Source of the DNA: Paralvinella palmiformis
Taxonomy: Eukaryota > Annelida > Polychaeta > Terebellida > Alvinellidae
Assembly: GCA_025642065.1 (NCBI GenBank)
Contig: JAODUP010000440.1
Coordinates: 102,501-166,500, forward strand
Direction of reading: 5' to 3'
DNA: 64,000 nucleotides
Position numbers and translations under genes: made by a program. Shown here piece by piece: positions 48,300-63,911 of this stretch. Position 1 is the stretch's first letter. Each line of letters starts with the position of its first letter. Below the pieces are notes generated by a model that saw only the letters and a program-made list of their open reading frames with translations, was not told the origin of the DNA and did not search any database.

Positions 48300-50345
48300 A
48301 CAATAATAATTCAGTCAGATGTGTTATTAATATATTATATAGTAAGATAGTGAGAGTTTGTGAAATCTCTGATACATTTGAAACACTTATTTCACAAATT
48401 CCCTGAAAGTCTTAAGGATTTCGCAAAATCCCTGGTTTCATAATCTTACTGTAATATATACAACATCTTAGTCCAGTTTTGTCGTATCCTCTTAGAGCGT
48501 CACTTTAAATCTTTGCAGATAATTCCAATTATCGCTTATTACCAAGCTTTTTATAAAAGACCTCAGCATGAATTATATACAAAGTCTCTAATTACAGCCT
48601 TACTATTTGGTACCATGATATTATACAAACATGGTGGATGTACTGCAATATTTAGGTTGATTTAGCAATAACCGAAAGAATTTATTGAAAGCAACATGAG
48701 GTTTATGTATACTTGCTACTTGCTACTGTGTGTTCCTTCGGGATTGTTTCTGCTGCAAAATAGCCCTACTATTTATTGACCATTAGGAAAGTCCATTGCT
48801 CGTAACGCATATTCGCCAAACTTTGGGCTAATTTTCCTGAAGCCAGGCAGACGGCCTGTTACATCTCAATAATTTTATATAGATGTATTTCGGGGGGGGG
48901 GGGTGTTCTTCCAGATATTCACCAACAGAGCGAATAGAGGAGCAGACGCATCCCGTAAGCTAAACCTATAATTGAGATTAGGTGTCAACCTGCAGCGACA
49001 TTTTGCGTCGTAAATAACATAAAACGAGCAGAGCCATTCTCCATCAGTAACGCACGTCATCCATCGGCGCAGACATATCCAGCCATAAACAATTGCCGCA
49101 TTAAGCTGGCACAGCTATAAATGAACGTCGCCAGTTATTTGTTTTATTGGCCATAAAATGTGTTATGGCCATTCCCGGTGTCTACATACGATGCTGTTTA
49201 GTATGTGCGCGTGTGTACTTATCTTATACAAATATACCAAAGCGGTTTAGTGCCAACTTTATCATCGGATTAATAACTTTCGTAATCAACCCTGGATCCG
49301 CTGTCGAATTATATCGGTCAAAAATGAGGACACTGGCGGACTGACAATTGTGTAATTGGTCCCGTCGTCAAGGGATGTGAAGTGGATAATATTTTGCTTT
49401 CAGGTTATTTTTGGTGATTTCATCTTGTTTCATTGTTGTACTCTCTCTCTCTCTCCCTCTATGTGTGTGCGTGTGTGTATCCGTATTGCGTGCGTGCGTA
49501 CATGCGTGCATCAATATACTCACATCAAAATAACGTTCACTTTATCCTCTCATTTACTTAGTAAAAATTAAACATATTCACATGACTTTCAAAAACCGTA
49601 TTATGAAGATGTCCCTGGGGGAATTCCATTGCGTATCTCGGCTCTTGGATTTCGATTGAAAAGAACAAAATAAATTAAGTGTGCCGTTCTTTCTTACTTC
49701 TCCATTAAGTACGTGTCGATTTGGGTAAAGCAGAACTTTTCCAGTTGGCAGCAGTGCCTTTCAACGAGCGTCGAGGAAGAATTATCTGGAAGCAGCCATT
49801 GTATTATACGCACTGTCGCCGTCGAGAAATACAATTAGCGCAGAAAGTAGCTATTATAAGAGAGTGGTAGCCTTAAAGTTTGTGCCGTTTGTTAACCCTT
49901 TCTAGTTTGTCTCGCCTCGTTCAGATAGCTGCACATCAAGTATAGTTTGTCATCGTCTTTGGGAGCTTCGGGTGGGCGAAATGTCAGTACTCATTAACAT
50001 CTTTCACCAAGCAGTTGTCTTGCTAATTTTCTCTAATACGACAGAGAGATTGAATAGACCTGTGCCAATAGGACGTTTTAACTATTCTCCTACCTGTATG
50101 GTGTCTTTATATACTAAAGAGAAAGGTTAAAACTTGATCACTTTTAACCTTCACACTCGCTTCAGTGTTTGCATGAACTGTGCACAATTTCATACAAGTT
50201 GCATCACATTGCTAATGTTAAGGAGACGTCAAGGTAAGAAACGTCCCTTATTCGTTTTACTCTTTTTTGGTTACTTATCCCCCCTGCCCCTCCCCCCCCC
50301 CAAAAAAAAACCCATCAATGATTTAATAGCTAGCCATTCGAGTCA
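48300..50345. other. Gene-free stretch
   Basis: No coding homology recognised. A short CT/GT run lies at 49440-49480 and homopolymer C/A runs at 50279-50310. Confidence 0.45.
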
Positions 50346-50347
50346 TT

Positions 50348-50625
50348 ATAATAACGGCCGAAATGGCAGTTATTTTCCGTGGCTTAGCTACCTCAAATGG
50401 GGGAAACGCATATGGTCTACTTTTACAGATTCACTACGGGGACTAATTCGAAATAAATTTAGAATGTACAACAGACGGCATATTCGGCGGAGAAAACCTT
50501 GCCAGTTACGTGGTTGGATGGAAAAAACCCTCGTACTATAAAGCCACGGCCGGGATTCGAACCTCCGACCTCCCGCACAGCATGACCATGAGTAAGAAAG
50601 TCCGACGTTCTTACTCACCGGGTCA
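50348..50625 (-). mobile_element. tRNA-SINE family 2 copy
   Basis: The landmarks are AACGGCCGAAATGGCAGTTA, ACGCATATGGTCTAC, CGGGGACTAATTCGAAATAA and, in the head, a box B (GGGATTCGAACCTCC on the plus strand). The possible flanking repeat GTCATTAT / GTCATCAT is weak. Confidence 0.75.
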
Positions 50626-50856
50626 TCATTACCGTTGTTGTTTTTATTCACTATCCTTTCTCCTTCCTGCCGGAAACAGTTAGTGATATACTTCATACGA
50701 CTTCGATTGGGAGCTTCCGAGAAGGAAAACATTCCCATGAATTGTTTGTTGTATTTGCTTAGCTCTCGTTTTACTCTCCAGGATGAAAGAACTACACATA
50801 TCTTATTTGAAAAATCCCGGCAATATTTATATGCAACTATGTATAAATATATTTCA

Positions 50857-50862
<6 letters not shown>

Positions 50863-50918
<56 letters not shown>

Positions 50919-50932
50919 TACTTTACAACATC

Positions 50933-50969
<37 letters not shown>

Positions 50970-50992
50970 GGCGCGTGCGCGCGCGCGTGCGT
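50863..50992. repeat. (AT)n, then (GT)n(GC)n alternating purine-pyrimidine tract
   Basis: AT run 50863-50908, short AC, then GT 50941-50968 running into GCGCGTGCGCGCGCG. The last part is a strong Z-DNA-type sequence. Confidence 0.93.
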
Positions 50993-52945
50993 AACTACGT
51001 GGTTTTCATTAGATAATATAGTTTATATTATCCACTATTTAAGGAATTTAAAAACTCAAGGACCAACCGTCGGTTCTCTCTGAACATTTTCATCCAGACA
51101 TCTTTACACCAGACACAGTACAACAATCAGTAAACAGTGATCGATCTCTAAACAGTACGTTTGTTGAATGAATCATGTTCTAAAAGTATGTAAATGTTGA
51201 GGGAGTTACTTACAAGAATGTTTTAATGGCCGGGGATCTGACGTCAGCCCAATCAGTTACAGGTAACAACTAGAGCCTTTGTTAAAACGATACCTCGCTA
51301 ATCGATGGCATACTACCATATCCTCATAGAACTACACAAATTCATATCACAAAGGGCTAGTTTATCAATAATACATTACAGGTTACTTTGTTATGATTTT
51401 GCCAAACGAGAAAATGTGCTGTTGGGTCGGAGGCAGAAAATTCAAGAGATCTCCATACCAACTTTGCCATTCTTCTGGAGTCTCTGTCCATTCTATATAG
51501 AGCCATTTTTTCATTGTTAAATCTGTTTATTTAGATTTCTTGCGAAAGATTTCGGATCCACCCTACACGTATCACTGATTAATACTGACATAGTCCGTTC
51601 AGGTGTGTAAAACTCCAGAAAGTATAATATAGCTTCTGTTCATAAAGTGAATGCTCCTGATGGGAATTAAGCGGAAGGCTGTCGAGATTCTAAATGGCAA
51701 TCTTTCTATGGCCCAATTTGTTCACTGTATTGTATGATTGCTACACTAAGAGATTTTGCATTCGTGTCGTATCAGCTATGCTCTATTTGCTTGCCTGCCT
51801 GCCAACTTGCTTGCCTTCCTATATCAAATCGCATTTCCCCTTATAATTATTACCAGACATGAATCTTATCTCTCAATTCTAGCTATAATTATCAACATCT
51901 GCAGAAAACGCGTGAAGATGCTGCTTATCGAATATAGCGCCATTTGTGCCTGCCTTGGCAGAGAACTGAATGTATATCTAGTTGTAGCAGTTCTTAGCCA
52001 ATGTGCAGCACATACTTACATTCTCCATTCTTTACAGCACTTATCATATAGAAACCACGAACAAAAAGTCAGGTTGCTAAAAATAAAAGCAAAATAAAAT
52101 ACTCGCTCGATGACAAATCTCAGAATTCCGCACCACTACCTTTTTTCCAAGCTGCCTCGTTTTCACTAAAATACTACCTGACATCAGGTGAATTAAAACT
52201 GCTGAATAATCTGGACTTCGTGTCTCACTCAAAACCCAATCGCCTTTACATTCTTACTAAGTATTACGCTCAGGTGTATGAATCTATATCACGAAGTCTA
52301 CGGAAAAGTAGGTTTATTTGTCTTATGAATTATACTACTACTACTAATACTACTATTACCACTACTGCTACTGGTATTAATAATAAGAAGAAGAACATAG
52401 ATTTAAGTAATCCCCTTAACAACAGGAACATCCAATGACGCTGAACCGTATAAGAAAAGCTAAAAACAGCCTAAAACGTGAAGGATGGATAGCATTTATC
52501 AAAAGCCACTTTAACAGGAAAATCTAAAGAACAGATTTAAAACTCGTAAAAGATGATCCAATTCTAATCACCTCTGAAAATCTTTTTCACGAAGCGAGGC
52601 CTCATCCAGTAAGTAAACGATCGTCATATGGGTTGAACTGAAACGCAAACGCCTGTAGCAATATCTGACTGGCTGACCTGGTAATGTCGGATGGCTGTCT
52701 CATGGCGAATAGATTACACTAGCAGTCAAGTGCCATTACTGCTGCTCTCTTATCGATGCTAATGACGTTGTGTAAAGTTTGTTCCCATTCGTTTTACTGG
52801 ACCGAATGATCCGAGGAAAGAATTGATATAAAGTTTATATTTATTGTCATCAATTTGAACATCACAGCATCGTCTTTATATGCTGCTTAACGACTGTTTC
52901 GATCGTGGGTTATTATCGCATTTACGACTGGTGCAAGTATTAGTC
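50993..52945. other. Intergenic, no feature recognised
   Basis: AT-rich spacer; frames up to 113 codons (51756-52097) show no recognisable family. Confidence 0.45.
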
Positions 52946-52947
52946 GA

Positions 52948-53473
52948 AATGGTTGTTATTTTACGTGAGAGAGACATACATATAGTCTATGGTTTATTGC
53001 TTCACCAATATATAATAGCCGAATAGCCGAAATGGCAGCTTTTAACGTGGCTGGCAGCCTGAAACGAGGGAGACGCATATGGTCTGTAATTTACACGTTC
53101 CCCACTGAGACTAATTCTAAATAAATTTAGAATTTAGAATATACGGCATGTTCGGTGGATAAAACCTTCCTGTTCGGCTGGATGAAAAACTCCTCCTACT
53201 AGAGTGACACGGCCGAGGCGCGAAACTGCGACCTCCAGCACAGAATGACCATAGCCATTGGTAAATAGTCACCCATGAGGCGAAAGAGGCGGTCACCAAG
53301 AGAACTAACTTCGAATAAATTTACGTTAATCGGCGGAGAAATAAAACCTTACCATTTGCCTGGCTGGATGAAAAACCCTCCTACCACAGTACCACGGCCG
53401 GGATTCGAGCCGGGATATGCATAGCACGAACATGGTAGGCAGTCCCACGCTCTAACCCGTGAGGCGATAGAGC
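52948..53473 (-). mobile_element. Cluster of three tRNA-SINE family 2 copies
   Basis: A 3'-end fragment (about 52948-53010), a near full copy (53018-53295) and a copy lacking its 3' third (53296-53473) lie side by side in the same orientation. Shared landmarks are GACGCATATGGTCTGTAATT, AACTAATTC(T)AAATAAATTT and ACGGCCGGGATTCGAGCC (box B region). Confidence 0.75.
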
Positions 53474-56270
53474 ACGGAAAAGGGGAGTATCGCACTAATT
53501 CCTGGATACTTTGGTGAGGAAGAGTAAGAAAGTAGGAGCGGAGATGAAGGGAAGGTACAAACTGGTTAATTTATACAAGACTTAGCATAGTATAATTTGG
53601 TACATCTAAATTAATAACACCGGCTAGACACGGCATAGTATCAATATACTTATAAGCGATGTTGAAATTCATAGTTTGATTTATATTTTAATTTTTAAAT
53701 GTAATCCATATGTTATTGTCGGTGTTATGGAAGGAGTCAACACAGATACAGGTCCGAATATTGTGTTGATCATGTGGCACTCTGTCAGGATACCACGGGG
53801 GTAATGAAACAAGGACAATTTGCAAAATTACGATCATTCCATTCCTCAGAGATATATTGTAACGGCCAGAATATTGCCTCGACTGGGGAAAGGCAGCCAA
53901 ACTTAACGGGCAATATTGCCTTTCTCTCTTACTTGTACCGTTGATATTTATATGGCCATAAAAGGAATATAAATGACATGGTGTGTCTTTCTTATCTGTT
54001 CTAGGACACGTTTATTTCAGATAAACAATCGCATGTTGGGATGTGAGTGATTATATGAAATGACCTGCGCAGTACAGGAGACGGACAAACACGGCCTGTA
54101 CGAATACCATGGGATGGCCAAATCAATGGACAGTAGAAGGAAAGCACACTGGTAGATGGATGGCTGGAGAGAGGGAGCAACGGACAGAGGGAGGAATGGA
54201 CGGATGGACGGACGGATAAATGGAAAGACAGACGGATGGATCCTCTCACTATTAACGCCCTATCTTCAGAAACAGCCATCTTAACGTAACCCTTATCAAT
54301 GAAAGCACCTCCCGTACAGATCGAACATGGAATAGCTTTAATTATCGATTGCGTCATTCTGGCAGGTGTTAGACTAAATCATTCATTTGCTGATCATTAC
54401 ACATATTACTCCTTCGTTCAATAAACTCATTGATTTTCCATTATTATTTTAAACTGCTTTCGCTGTTTTCAGTGCTACAACCGTGATAATCATTATTTAA
54501 TATTTGACTGGTACTCAGTTAAACAACGCGGAAACGGCCTACTCATCAAAGCATCCTCAAGTAATTATCGTCGTCGCCCTTCCTATTGTATCAACCAATT
54601 TCCAATAATTAAGAGGCCTTATTATGTTCATTTGATAGAACTTGTCGTGATGAAACACGAGCCAGATAGTTATCTTCTGGATTGTCTAGATGAGAAATAT
54701 CGAACAGTATATTTACAAGGAATAAACAACGAATCATAAAGCCAAATTGATCGTGATTACGATGGCTAGTTCAGGACGTCTGAGACAACCACGGCACTTC
54801 TCCCTTAGAATGGCAAAGCCAGAAAGGCAGTAGATCAATTCTCTGATTGGGATTTCTCGAAATTCCTCTGTGACGCGTGGAATTTAATATCCCGAGTCAT
54901 GCCGTGAATAATAACTCGGCCGTAATGGGCGCTAATGAAGGGCCATTTGTCAAAATGTTTTCTGATCGGATAATATCTAACATAGTTCCTGAAAACTGAT
55001 TCATTCAAATGTCATCCATGGATTGCTGTTATGAATGAACGCACAGCTTTTTAAGGCCGGCACTGCCCATACCTAAAACGCAAGGCCGAGGGGCCAATCT
55101 TCTGAGAAATGATGTGTTCATGCCGAAGCCTTTTCATCTCAGATGAAACATCCCTTGGACCTCGTATGGATGTAAATTACTAGTTTTACTACGCCATGAT
55201 GACTACACCACGAATACTACGAATCATACAGCAGTAACATGCACCGGAATGTACCAAATTCGCCTATTGATGTTTGCCGTTTGTCAATTGCTTGTCATCC
55301 TAAGCTTAATTGACCTTGTAAATAGGCGGTTCATCTAGTGTAGCCCGTCTACAGTAAGGCAGCGTCCTCTAGTGTCGGTGTCGCATGCAGATGACAAAAG
55401 AAATCTTTTCGTCAACAGCGCCAACGAGCTAAATGATCCATATCGCATTAATAATTGTTAGATGGCAGGCACGAAACCCGATGCCCGTCCCGTCCCTAGA
55501 TCGTTTTATCCGGCCAGGTATTGTTTGTACGAACACGACACCTAGCCGCTGCTCTCCATTGTTACGATGGTGCACGTCGCAATAGAATGTTTGACCTTGA
55601 AAGGCTGCGTTCCGTCAACGATTCATGATATACCGTCGAGCATTCACAATAACTTTCCACGAATGAAAATAAGACGCCGTTACTATATTAATACGTCATA
55701 AAGTAAATTGCTGAATAGAATATTCTAGCTGAGGTAGGGTAGATTTTATTATTTTTTCTGCAATCTGATTAGTTATTATAGCTACTATTGTTATGATCAT
55801 TATTAACATAATTAGTTCAGGTACGAGAACATTAATATTCCCATAGTTTCCGATTTTCGCTACATATTATAATCTCGATATTAAATATAACTTTTAGTGT
55901 GCCTTTTCAATATCATGTGGGAAGCTGATCTTATTATTATATTATTACACTAATATGGTGTGTATTAGTGCTAATAATATTGGCATAAATATCATCAGAG
56001 GTAGAGATGAAAAATGACTCAGATAATTAAAAGACCAGATCGGTCACAGTCAAACGTTCCCTAACTTTCTTGTCGGGTTTCACTTAATTTGTACTTTTTC
56101 AAGATGCTCACCATCTGCTGAAAAGTTGTAAAGATAAATTTTGAACCGAGGATGCTAGAAATATGTTTAACATTTGAAAGATTACAAGGTGATTTAGGGA
56201 TAAAAATGTGCATATTAGATTTAGGTATGATTAAGGGAGAATCTCTAACGATGATATAATTTCTCTCTCA
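53474..56270. other. Repeat-poor gene-free stretch
   Basis: About 2.8 kb with no SINE, LINE or microsatellite I can recognise and no coding homology. It contains many TAAT-core motifs. Confidence 0.45.
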
Positions 56271-56273
<3 letters not shown>

Positions 56274-56345
<72 letters not shown>

Positions 56346-56488
56346 TGATTTTAAGGCCATTTTTGTGCAAATGATAGGCTAAATGGGCCGAGCGACCTCC
56401 AAAGGTAATGAAGCGAAGTCAAAGATGAAATACCCTTCAGACATGCCCACGCCGAGATTCGAACTCAGGTGGTAGTCATCTGTGATTT
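56274..56488 (-). mobile_element. SINE family 1 copy with (TC)n(TA)n next to its 3' end
   Basis: (TC)n 56274-56311 and (AT)n 56313-56342 are directly followed by a reversed SINE family 1 tail (GATTGATTTTAAGGCCATTT … CGACCTCCAAAGGTAATGAAG) and box B (GAGATTCGAACTCAG). It is truncated inside the tRNA head at about 56488. Confidence 0.8.
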
Positions 56489-57090
56489 AACTATATATAC
56501 ATGTGTGTGCGCGCGCGTGTAATATTAATAAAACTAACATTTTATTCCATTTTTAGTTAAATAATATTGATTCTTTTGTTTTAGATCGTGGAGCTAGGAT
56601 CGTGACGCCTACAGTGCTCCCTGATACTGGCGGATGGACAAGACAAGACGTCCAATGTCAGCGAATGTGAACGATCGGGAATTATAGCTGCTAATGTTAA
56701 TACACTACATTATATTAATCCACTGGTTGTGGGCACTAACTGTCACGAAATCTCTAGCCGTGAGAATAAGAAGATGGCGTTAATGAAATAATGTGAATGA
56801 AATGAAACCGGGCAAAAGAGCTCAGCAGATTAAATGACACGATTGGGTTGGTATTAACAAAAGGGTGGTCAATGATAATGAGGCTTATCCGTGCTCTTTT
56901 TCTTGTTGAACGATGGGGTTGGATGCGGTACTTGAAACACTGAAAACGATTATTAAACGTATTTTGATTTTGATGTTTATTTATAAAACAAATGATGCTA
57001 ACCACGGTTCGACCAATATCATATCTGTCACCGGTGCTCATTGTACTTGGGATTTGTTTATACAGAAAACATGACTCAATGTTTTTGGGA
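56489..57090. other. Intergenic, no feature recognised
   Basis: The 123-codon minus frame at 56754-57125 shows no known motif. Confidence 0.4.
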
Positions 57091-57092
57091 GG

Positions 57093-57485
57093 GTGTTTTC
57101 TCGTGATGAGGCAAGTCACTGCCAAACATCCCTTCTCGCTGATCGAATCCCATTTCCAGAAAATGAGGAAGTATATGTCCAGTTTGCTTGCGACAATATA
57201 GGCTGGAATGTGTTATCATTGGTTGGAAATGCTCAAGATGATTCTGGCTGCAACATGATTCTGGAAGCAATGAGTTCAAAGCTTTTGTATAGTACAAACG
57301 TATTAACTGCTCTGTGCAACACTGAGTCCACACGTAAGATAGCAAATGCTACTCTGAGTTATATCCTGCTTACCCTGAGTTATATTTATTCACCTGTTCA
57401 AGGCCCAGTTCCCGTCATTATTGATGAGAGTCACCTTACCTACCCATGCCGATATGTGGAATACACGCTGTCCATGTGCAGATGA
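57093..57485 (+). pseudogene. Degenerate frame resembling a repetitive invertebrate protein
   Basis: A 130-codon frame includes RIPFPENEEVYVQFACDNIG, then NVLSLVGNAQDDSG. From memory, a VQ(F/Y)xADNxDxNxxTLxGxxTFH motif occurs in a large family of uncharacterised, probably transposon-linked proteins in molluscs and other invertebrates. Here the D of ADN is kept, but the following TLDG/TFHxMG part is degenerate and the frame ends soon after. The next 300 bp hold a second short frame (57577-57789) with no recognised motif. A function should not be assigned. Confidence 0.3.
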
Positions 57486-58584
57486 GTTATCAATGTACGT
57501 ACTTTAACTGCAAAGACATGACGCAACTTGCCATGTCATCGTGGTGGTGAATCAGTATGATGGCTAACTCGGTACCATGATAGCAGAGCAGTCTACCAAA
57601 GCCAACAAGACCACATCCGCAGTTGTCGTTGTATTACCACAGATTACCACATCCACCATGCAGGACGTTTCTAGGGAATGGAATAAATATTGCATTACTG
57701 ATAAAGTTTGTTTCTCCATAGCTAAAGAATGTTGCCATTATACCCATGTGGCCATCAGGCAGAGACTGATGGCGATAATCTCTCACTGAGCACAGCTCTT
57801 CAGTACAGCCATGTCGATCCTCCCTTCTATGTTGTCCTGCAAAGATACCGATTTCGTTATCTATCTGATTGATCGCAAGACTCTATTTATCACACTCATT
57901 CAATTAGCTGATTCAGAGCCAAGTAGACAAATACTGACAAGCTCAAAGTTTCTATGAGGGGGGGGGTTGAAAGTCGTCTATCTTGGACGGATTTTAATTT
58001 TGCAAGAGAACATCCACTATTAATCTCGTCCGCCAACTTTTAACAGCGCATCATCATTGAACTAGGGCTGAGATACATCTGAGCGCATTATGGAATGGAT
58101 TTCTGCTGGCCACGATTTCACGCGTATATTCAGATGTAGTGTGACTGATAGGGCATACGTTCTTAATACGGACACAGGCTCCCTAATAACCACGTTTTTA
58201 TGAATGAGAATTGGTGTGACATTATAATAAGGACCTGACCATTCTGATAATTGATGTTGTAGCCCAAGATGCCATACATGAGTTACAATAGTATTTACGA
58301 GATGCAACAGAGGAATGTACTGGTGTAACAAGTGTTTATTGTTTGAAGAATGCTGTTAGATAGTGGATATTATCAGCGTTAGATTAAGCAGCTCTGCATA
58401 CCGATGATGAATTCTTTCATTTAAAGCATTTCTCAATTAATAAGGCATTTACCGGCCTATTAGCAGTAACGAAAGACTTAATAATTAAATAAGAAAAGGC
58501 TTAATAATAATGTAACAAGGTTTTGTTGTTCGGGGAGAATCCCCAAGTTGACACAAAGTATCGGCTTAATGACCGGGACCTAGG
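57486..58584. other. Intergenic, no feature recognised
   Basis: A G homopolymer run lies at 57958-57966; otherwise nothing is recognisable. Confidence 0.4.
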
Positions 58585-58589
58585 GTATT

Positions 58590-58870
58590 TAATCAATGTA
58601 TGATCGATTATAGATATTTGTATGGTACAGCCTCCTCCTCACCCCTTCTAGCTGTTTGATCCACCACCTATATACCGGTACTCTTTTTCTACAATCGAAA
58701 TTTTCTTCTACAGGCATAATATTTATTCACGGGCTTTTCAGTTTCAATGATTTTTTTCACAGGCAAAATTTTTTCAGGATATTTTGTAAAATTCCAGGAC
58801 ATTTCCAGTACCTGGAAAACGAATCTTCCATGTTTTCGAGGACGCGTGGGAACCCTGTGCGTGTGGTTCT
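58590..58870 (+). repeat. Dispersed repeat, copy 2 (CCAGGACATTTC-type)
   Basis: Matches 22225-22450 block by block (ACAGCCTCCTCCTCACCCC, CTACAATCGAAATTTTCTTC, TTTGTAAAATTCCAGGACAT, ACGCGTGGGAACCCTG) with extra sequence in the middle. The right end CGTGGGAACCCTG resembles the terminal repeat of non-autonomous hAT elements. Confidence 0.6.
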
Positions 58871-59147
58871 TTTGCCATAGCACTAATGCAAATTTAATCT
58901 GTCGGAACATCGAAACGTCAGAACACTGGGACACAAGTTCGAAACCATAGAACGAACCGTCAATACTAAATCGAGATAATTGACTTATCATTTTATGCAG
59001 GAGAATATTTTTAGTGACCTTTTAATGGTTAAAACCTGTTTTAAGCGGAGTCTCTATGTGGCTAAAACCCTGCAACCCTGTCGTGAACTCTTCGCCGACG
59101 TTACGTTTCTAAATCAAGTATATCAGGGATCTTCATCATAACATCAT

Positions 59148-59360
59148 CGACAAAACACGGGGGGGAGCTCCATGGACTAATTGGTAGCCCGTTGGACCAC
59201 GGATCACTACCACCCGAGTTCGAACCTCGCAGTGGGCTTATCTGAGGGGCGTTTCATCTTCGACTTCGCTTCATTACCTTTAGAGGTCGCTCGGCCCATT
59301 TAGCCGAACAGTTGGGAACAATAATGGCCGTAAAACAGCAATCATCCGACAAGACACAGG
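59148..59360 (+). mobile_element. tRNA-SINE family 1 copy with target-site duplication
   Basis: The head has CATGGACTAATTGGTAGCCC (box A) and GAGTTCGAACCTC (box B); the tail is CTTCGCTTCATTACCTTTAG … ATGGCCGTAAAACAGC, ending in AATCATC. Flanks CGACAAAACACGGG (59148-59161) and CGACAAGACACAGG (59347-59360) form a 14-bp duplication with two mismatches. Confidence 0.85.
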
Positions 59361-61968
59361 AGACATTAAACTAAGAACTGCTTAATTGATTTCTGTAGAC
59401 CATGTGGCGCATGATAGACCATTTACAAGAACTGTAACGTTATGATGGACTTCTGTTAACGGCAACTGGAAAAAGGCAACATTAGCTTCTTGTAAAGCAT
59501 ACGACATGTATACGATATGGCATAGGTTTGTTTATCCCTTTAAACGTTACACACAAAACGCCGGTTACAACATCCAGAGGAAATTTAAGCCCCTGTGAGA
59601 GCTGGTCAGTTATGGATTATCAGAACTATATAGGAAACAGGTCTTCAAAAATACAAGCTTCTATATATGTGTAGCAAAAATGTGACTGAAAACATATATC
59701 AAATAGATTTCCAAAACAGCTTAGCTAATAAAAATGTTATGCTTTCACAGAATAATGGCTGTAAATTTATAGGGCTCATTTTACCATCTTCATGAACTAT
59801 AATTTAAAAAAAAACGTATTATAATTGTTATAGCTTAATTAAATATTAACGATGAATGTCAAATTATGTTATGGCTCCAGTTATTGTTCAAACCGTATCG
59901 GATTGCTCACACATTACTGATTGACGTGAAGATAATGGCGGTGAAAGGATTAGGCGCTAAAGATATATTTCCTAAATCACAATTTAATGTTAGCCTCACC
60001 AATAAACCGCTTCATTAGACAAGCATGCTGGCTCTGTTAATGAATCAGTACAATTAGCCAACGCAGCATATGCCAATAAAAGAGGTTACCATATCACTCT
60101 GATTTTGTGCGTTTTACCCTCATGTATGTGTTTGCCTATTGGTAGCTCAGAATATGTTCACATGAAAGTAGTAGCATAGTTTGTCATGATATGGGATATT
60201 AAGAATAATAATTTTTGTAAACATACACGTTAATGATAACCAGCCAAGTTCTGCACCATAAAAAACACGACCAAAACAGTGACCATGTTACAAAGAGAAT
60301 TTTATTTGAGCGTGATATACACAAAAACATAAGGAAAATACTGAAAATATTCACTGGCTGTTACACCCAAAGTGAAAGATGGCAATATTTGTACACAAAC
60401 AACTATTTTCCCTACTTTCCGACATCATTCAACAAAATTTTATCCACTCGAGGGCAACTACTTCACCATAAGCCTGTTGTGTAATGGCCGACTACAAACA
60501 ATAATAATACACATGAAAATAAACAAATCTGGCAAAATAAAACTACCAAGCGCACGCCAGAAAGAAATGCACTTACTCTTATATGTATGGTGGTTTCTCT
60601 AACAGGTTCCACGAAAAATGCTGTATCTATCATCACTGACAGGCCTAAAACACCTGTGTACGGCCTGCCATTGGCTAACACGATCTGAATGCACCACTGT
60701 TCTATGCCACCGTTCAGTTGCATGAGTATTTCGTCATGTCAACTTCTATCTGCAGTTGACCATGACCATTATGGCGTAGGAGATTAATCTGTCCTGAAGA
60801 TCAAAATCAATCAGTTTTCTACCAAACACTGAACAAGTCCAGCCGGCTTTCTTAACCTCTACACAAGGTTGAACGACAGACTTTTCTTTGCATTAATGGT
60901 GCCCCCAAAAATTAAAACAAGTAAAACACATTTTAAAACGAAATAATCCGACAGAGAATACAAGGCTAATAACGAACCGTAATCAAACCTGCATTGGATG
61001 GATGTTAAAAGGGATGTGTCCACGTTGAGTAAATAATAGAGGGGAAAAACCCAGCCGGAACACAGTGGAATGTAATGGGTCAGCCTTCACAAAATCTAAA
61101 CCTAGGCCGTACAATAAGGTTAAGGTCAACTATTCTGTACACGGTCCGAGTATTTGGACAACTAAAGTAACTGCTGCTAGTGGGCAGGATGAACCACACC
61201 AAGGGTGTGATTCCAACAGCGTGAAAGAATTAGCGTCTAAGCATATCTGACTGGTCGAGAAAAGCATGCAATCATCCAAGACGCACTCAAAGTGTATAAA
61301 GAATGCCATACACGATAAACAGAAACAATGCAGGTTGGCAATGTGTTAGAGTCAAATCAAGCTATACTTGACTCCAGGCTGATCAGCATTAATTGATCAT
61401 AAATATGGAGTAAAAAAGAGTGACATCCAAGCTGAACGTAGTTACAGAACCTGAAAGTATGCAGCAGAAATTAATCCAGAGACGGATGCACGGATACCGA
61501 TTTGGCTACAGTAAGTAAATATGGCACATTTCTGAATATTTCTACAATACACAACACACATTAACATTTCGGCTGCAGACTCTACAGAAATATGCAAATG
61601 CTGCACGCATTTCATTGGCGTGAATAATTGTGTACAAATACACAATCATAATTCTTGATGTATCTATGGGTGTGTGTGTGTGTGTGTGCGTTTACCAGTG
61701 TCTTTAATTACACACATAATTATACATCAACAGACATAAAGTAAGACACCATAATGCAGTTCGTGGAGGTGAGCAGTAATAATCCACAACATGTAGCCTC
61801 AGAACAAAGAAATCATCCCACAAAGGCTCCAAAATAAAAGGCATCGAACACTCCGTACACAGTATCCTATGTTGAAATAATCCATGCCTGCACCCACTTC
61901 CTGACATCAGAGAACACCTTCATATGCATCTCCCACACAATACAGAGGCAGCTAAAGGTGGCGTTCTC
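59361..61968. other. Downstream flank of the BTBD10-like gene
   Basis: It probably includes the 3' UTR. No coding homology is recognised; an 86-codon minus frame (60723-60463) has no known domain. A short GT run lies at 61672-61688. Confidence 0.45.

Positions 61969-63911
<1,943 letters not shown>

Noticed and set aside
60463..60723. 86-codon minus frame (starts MQLNGGIEQWCIQI)
   Set aside because: No recognisable domain, a stop just upstream, no linking splice sites found; could be chance within the BTBD10-like 3' flank.
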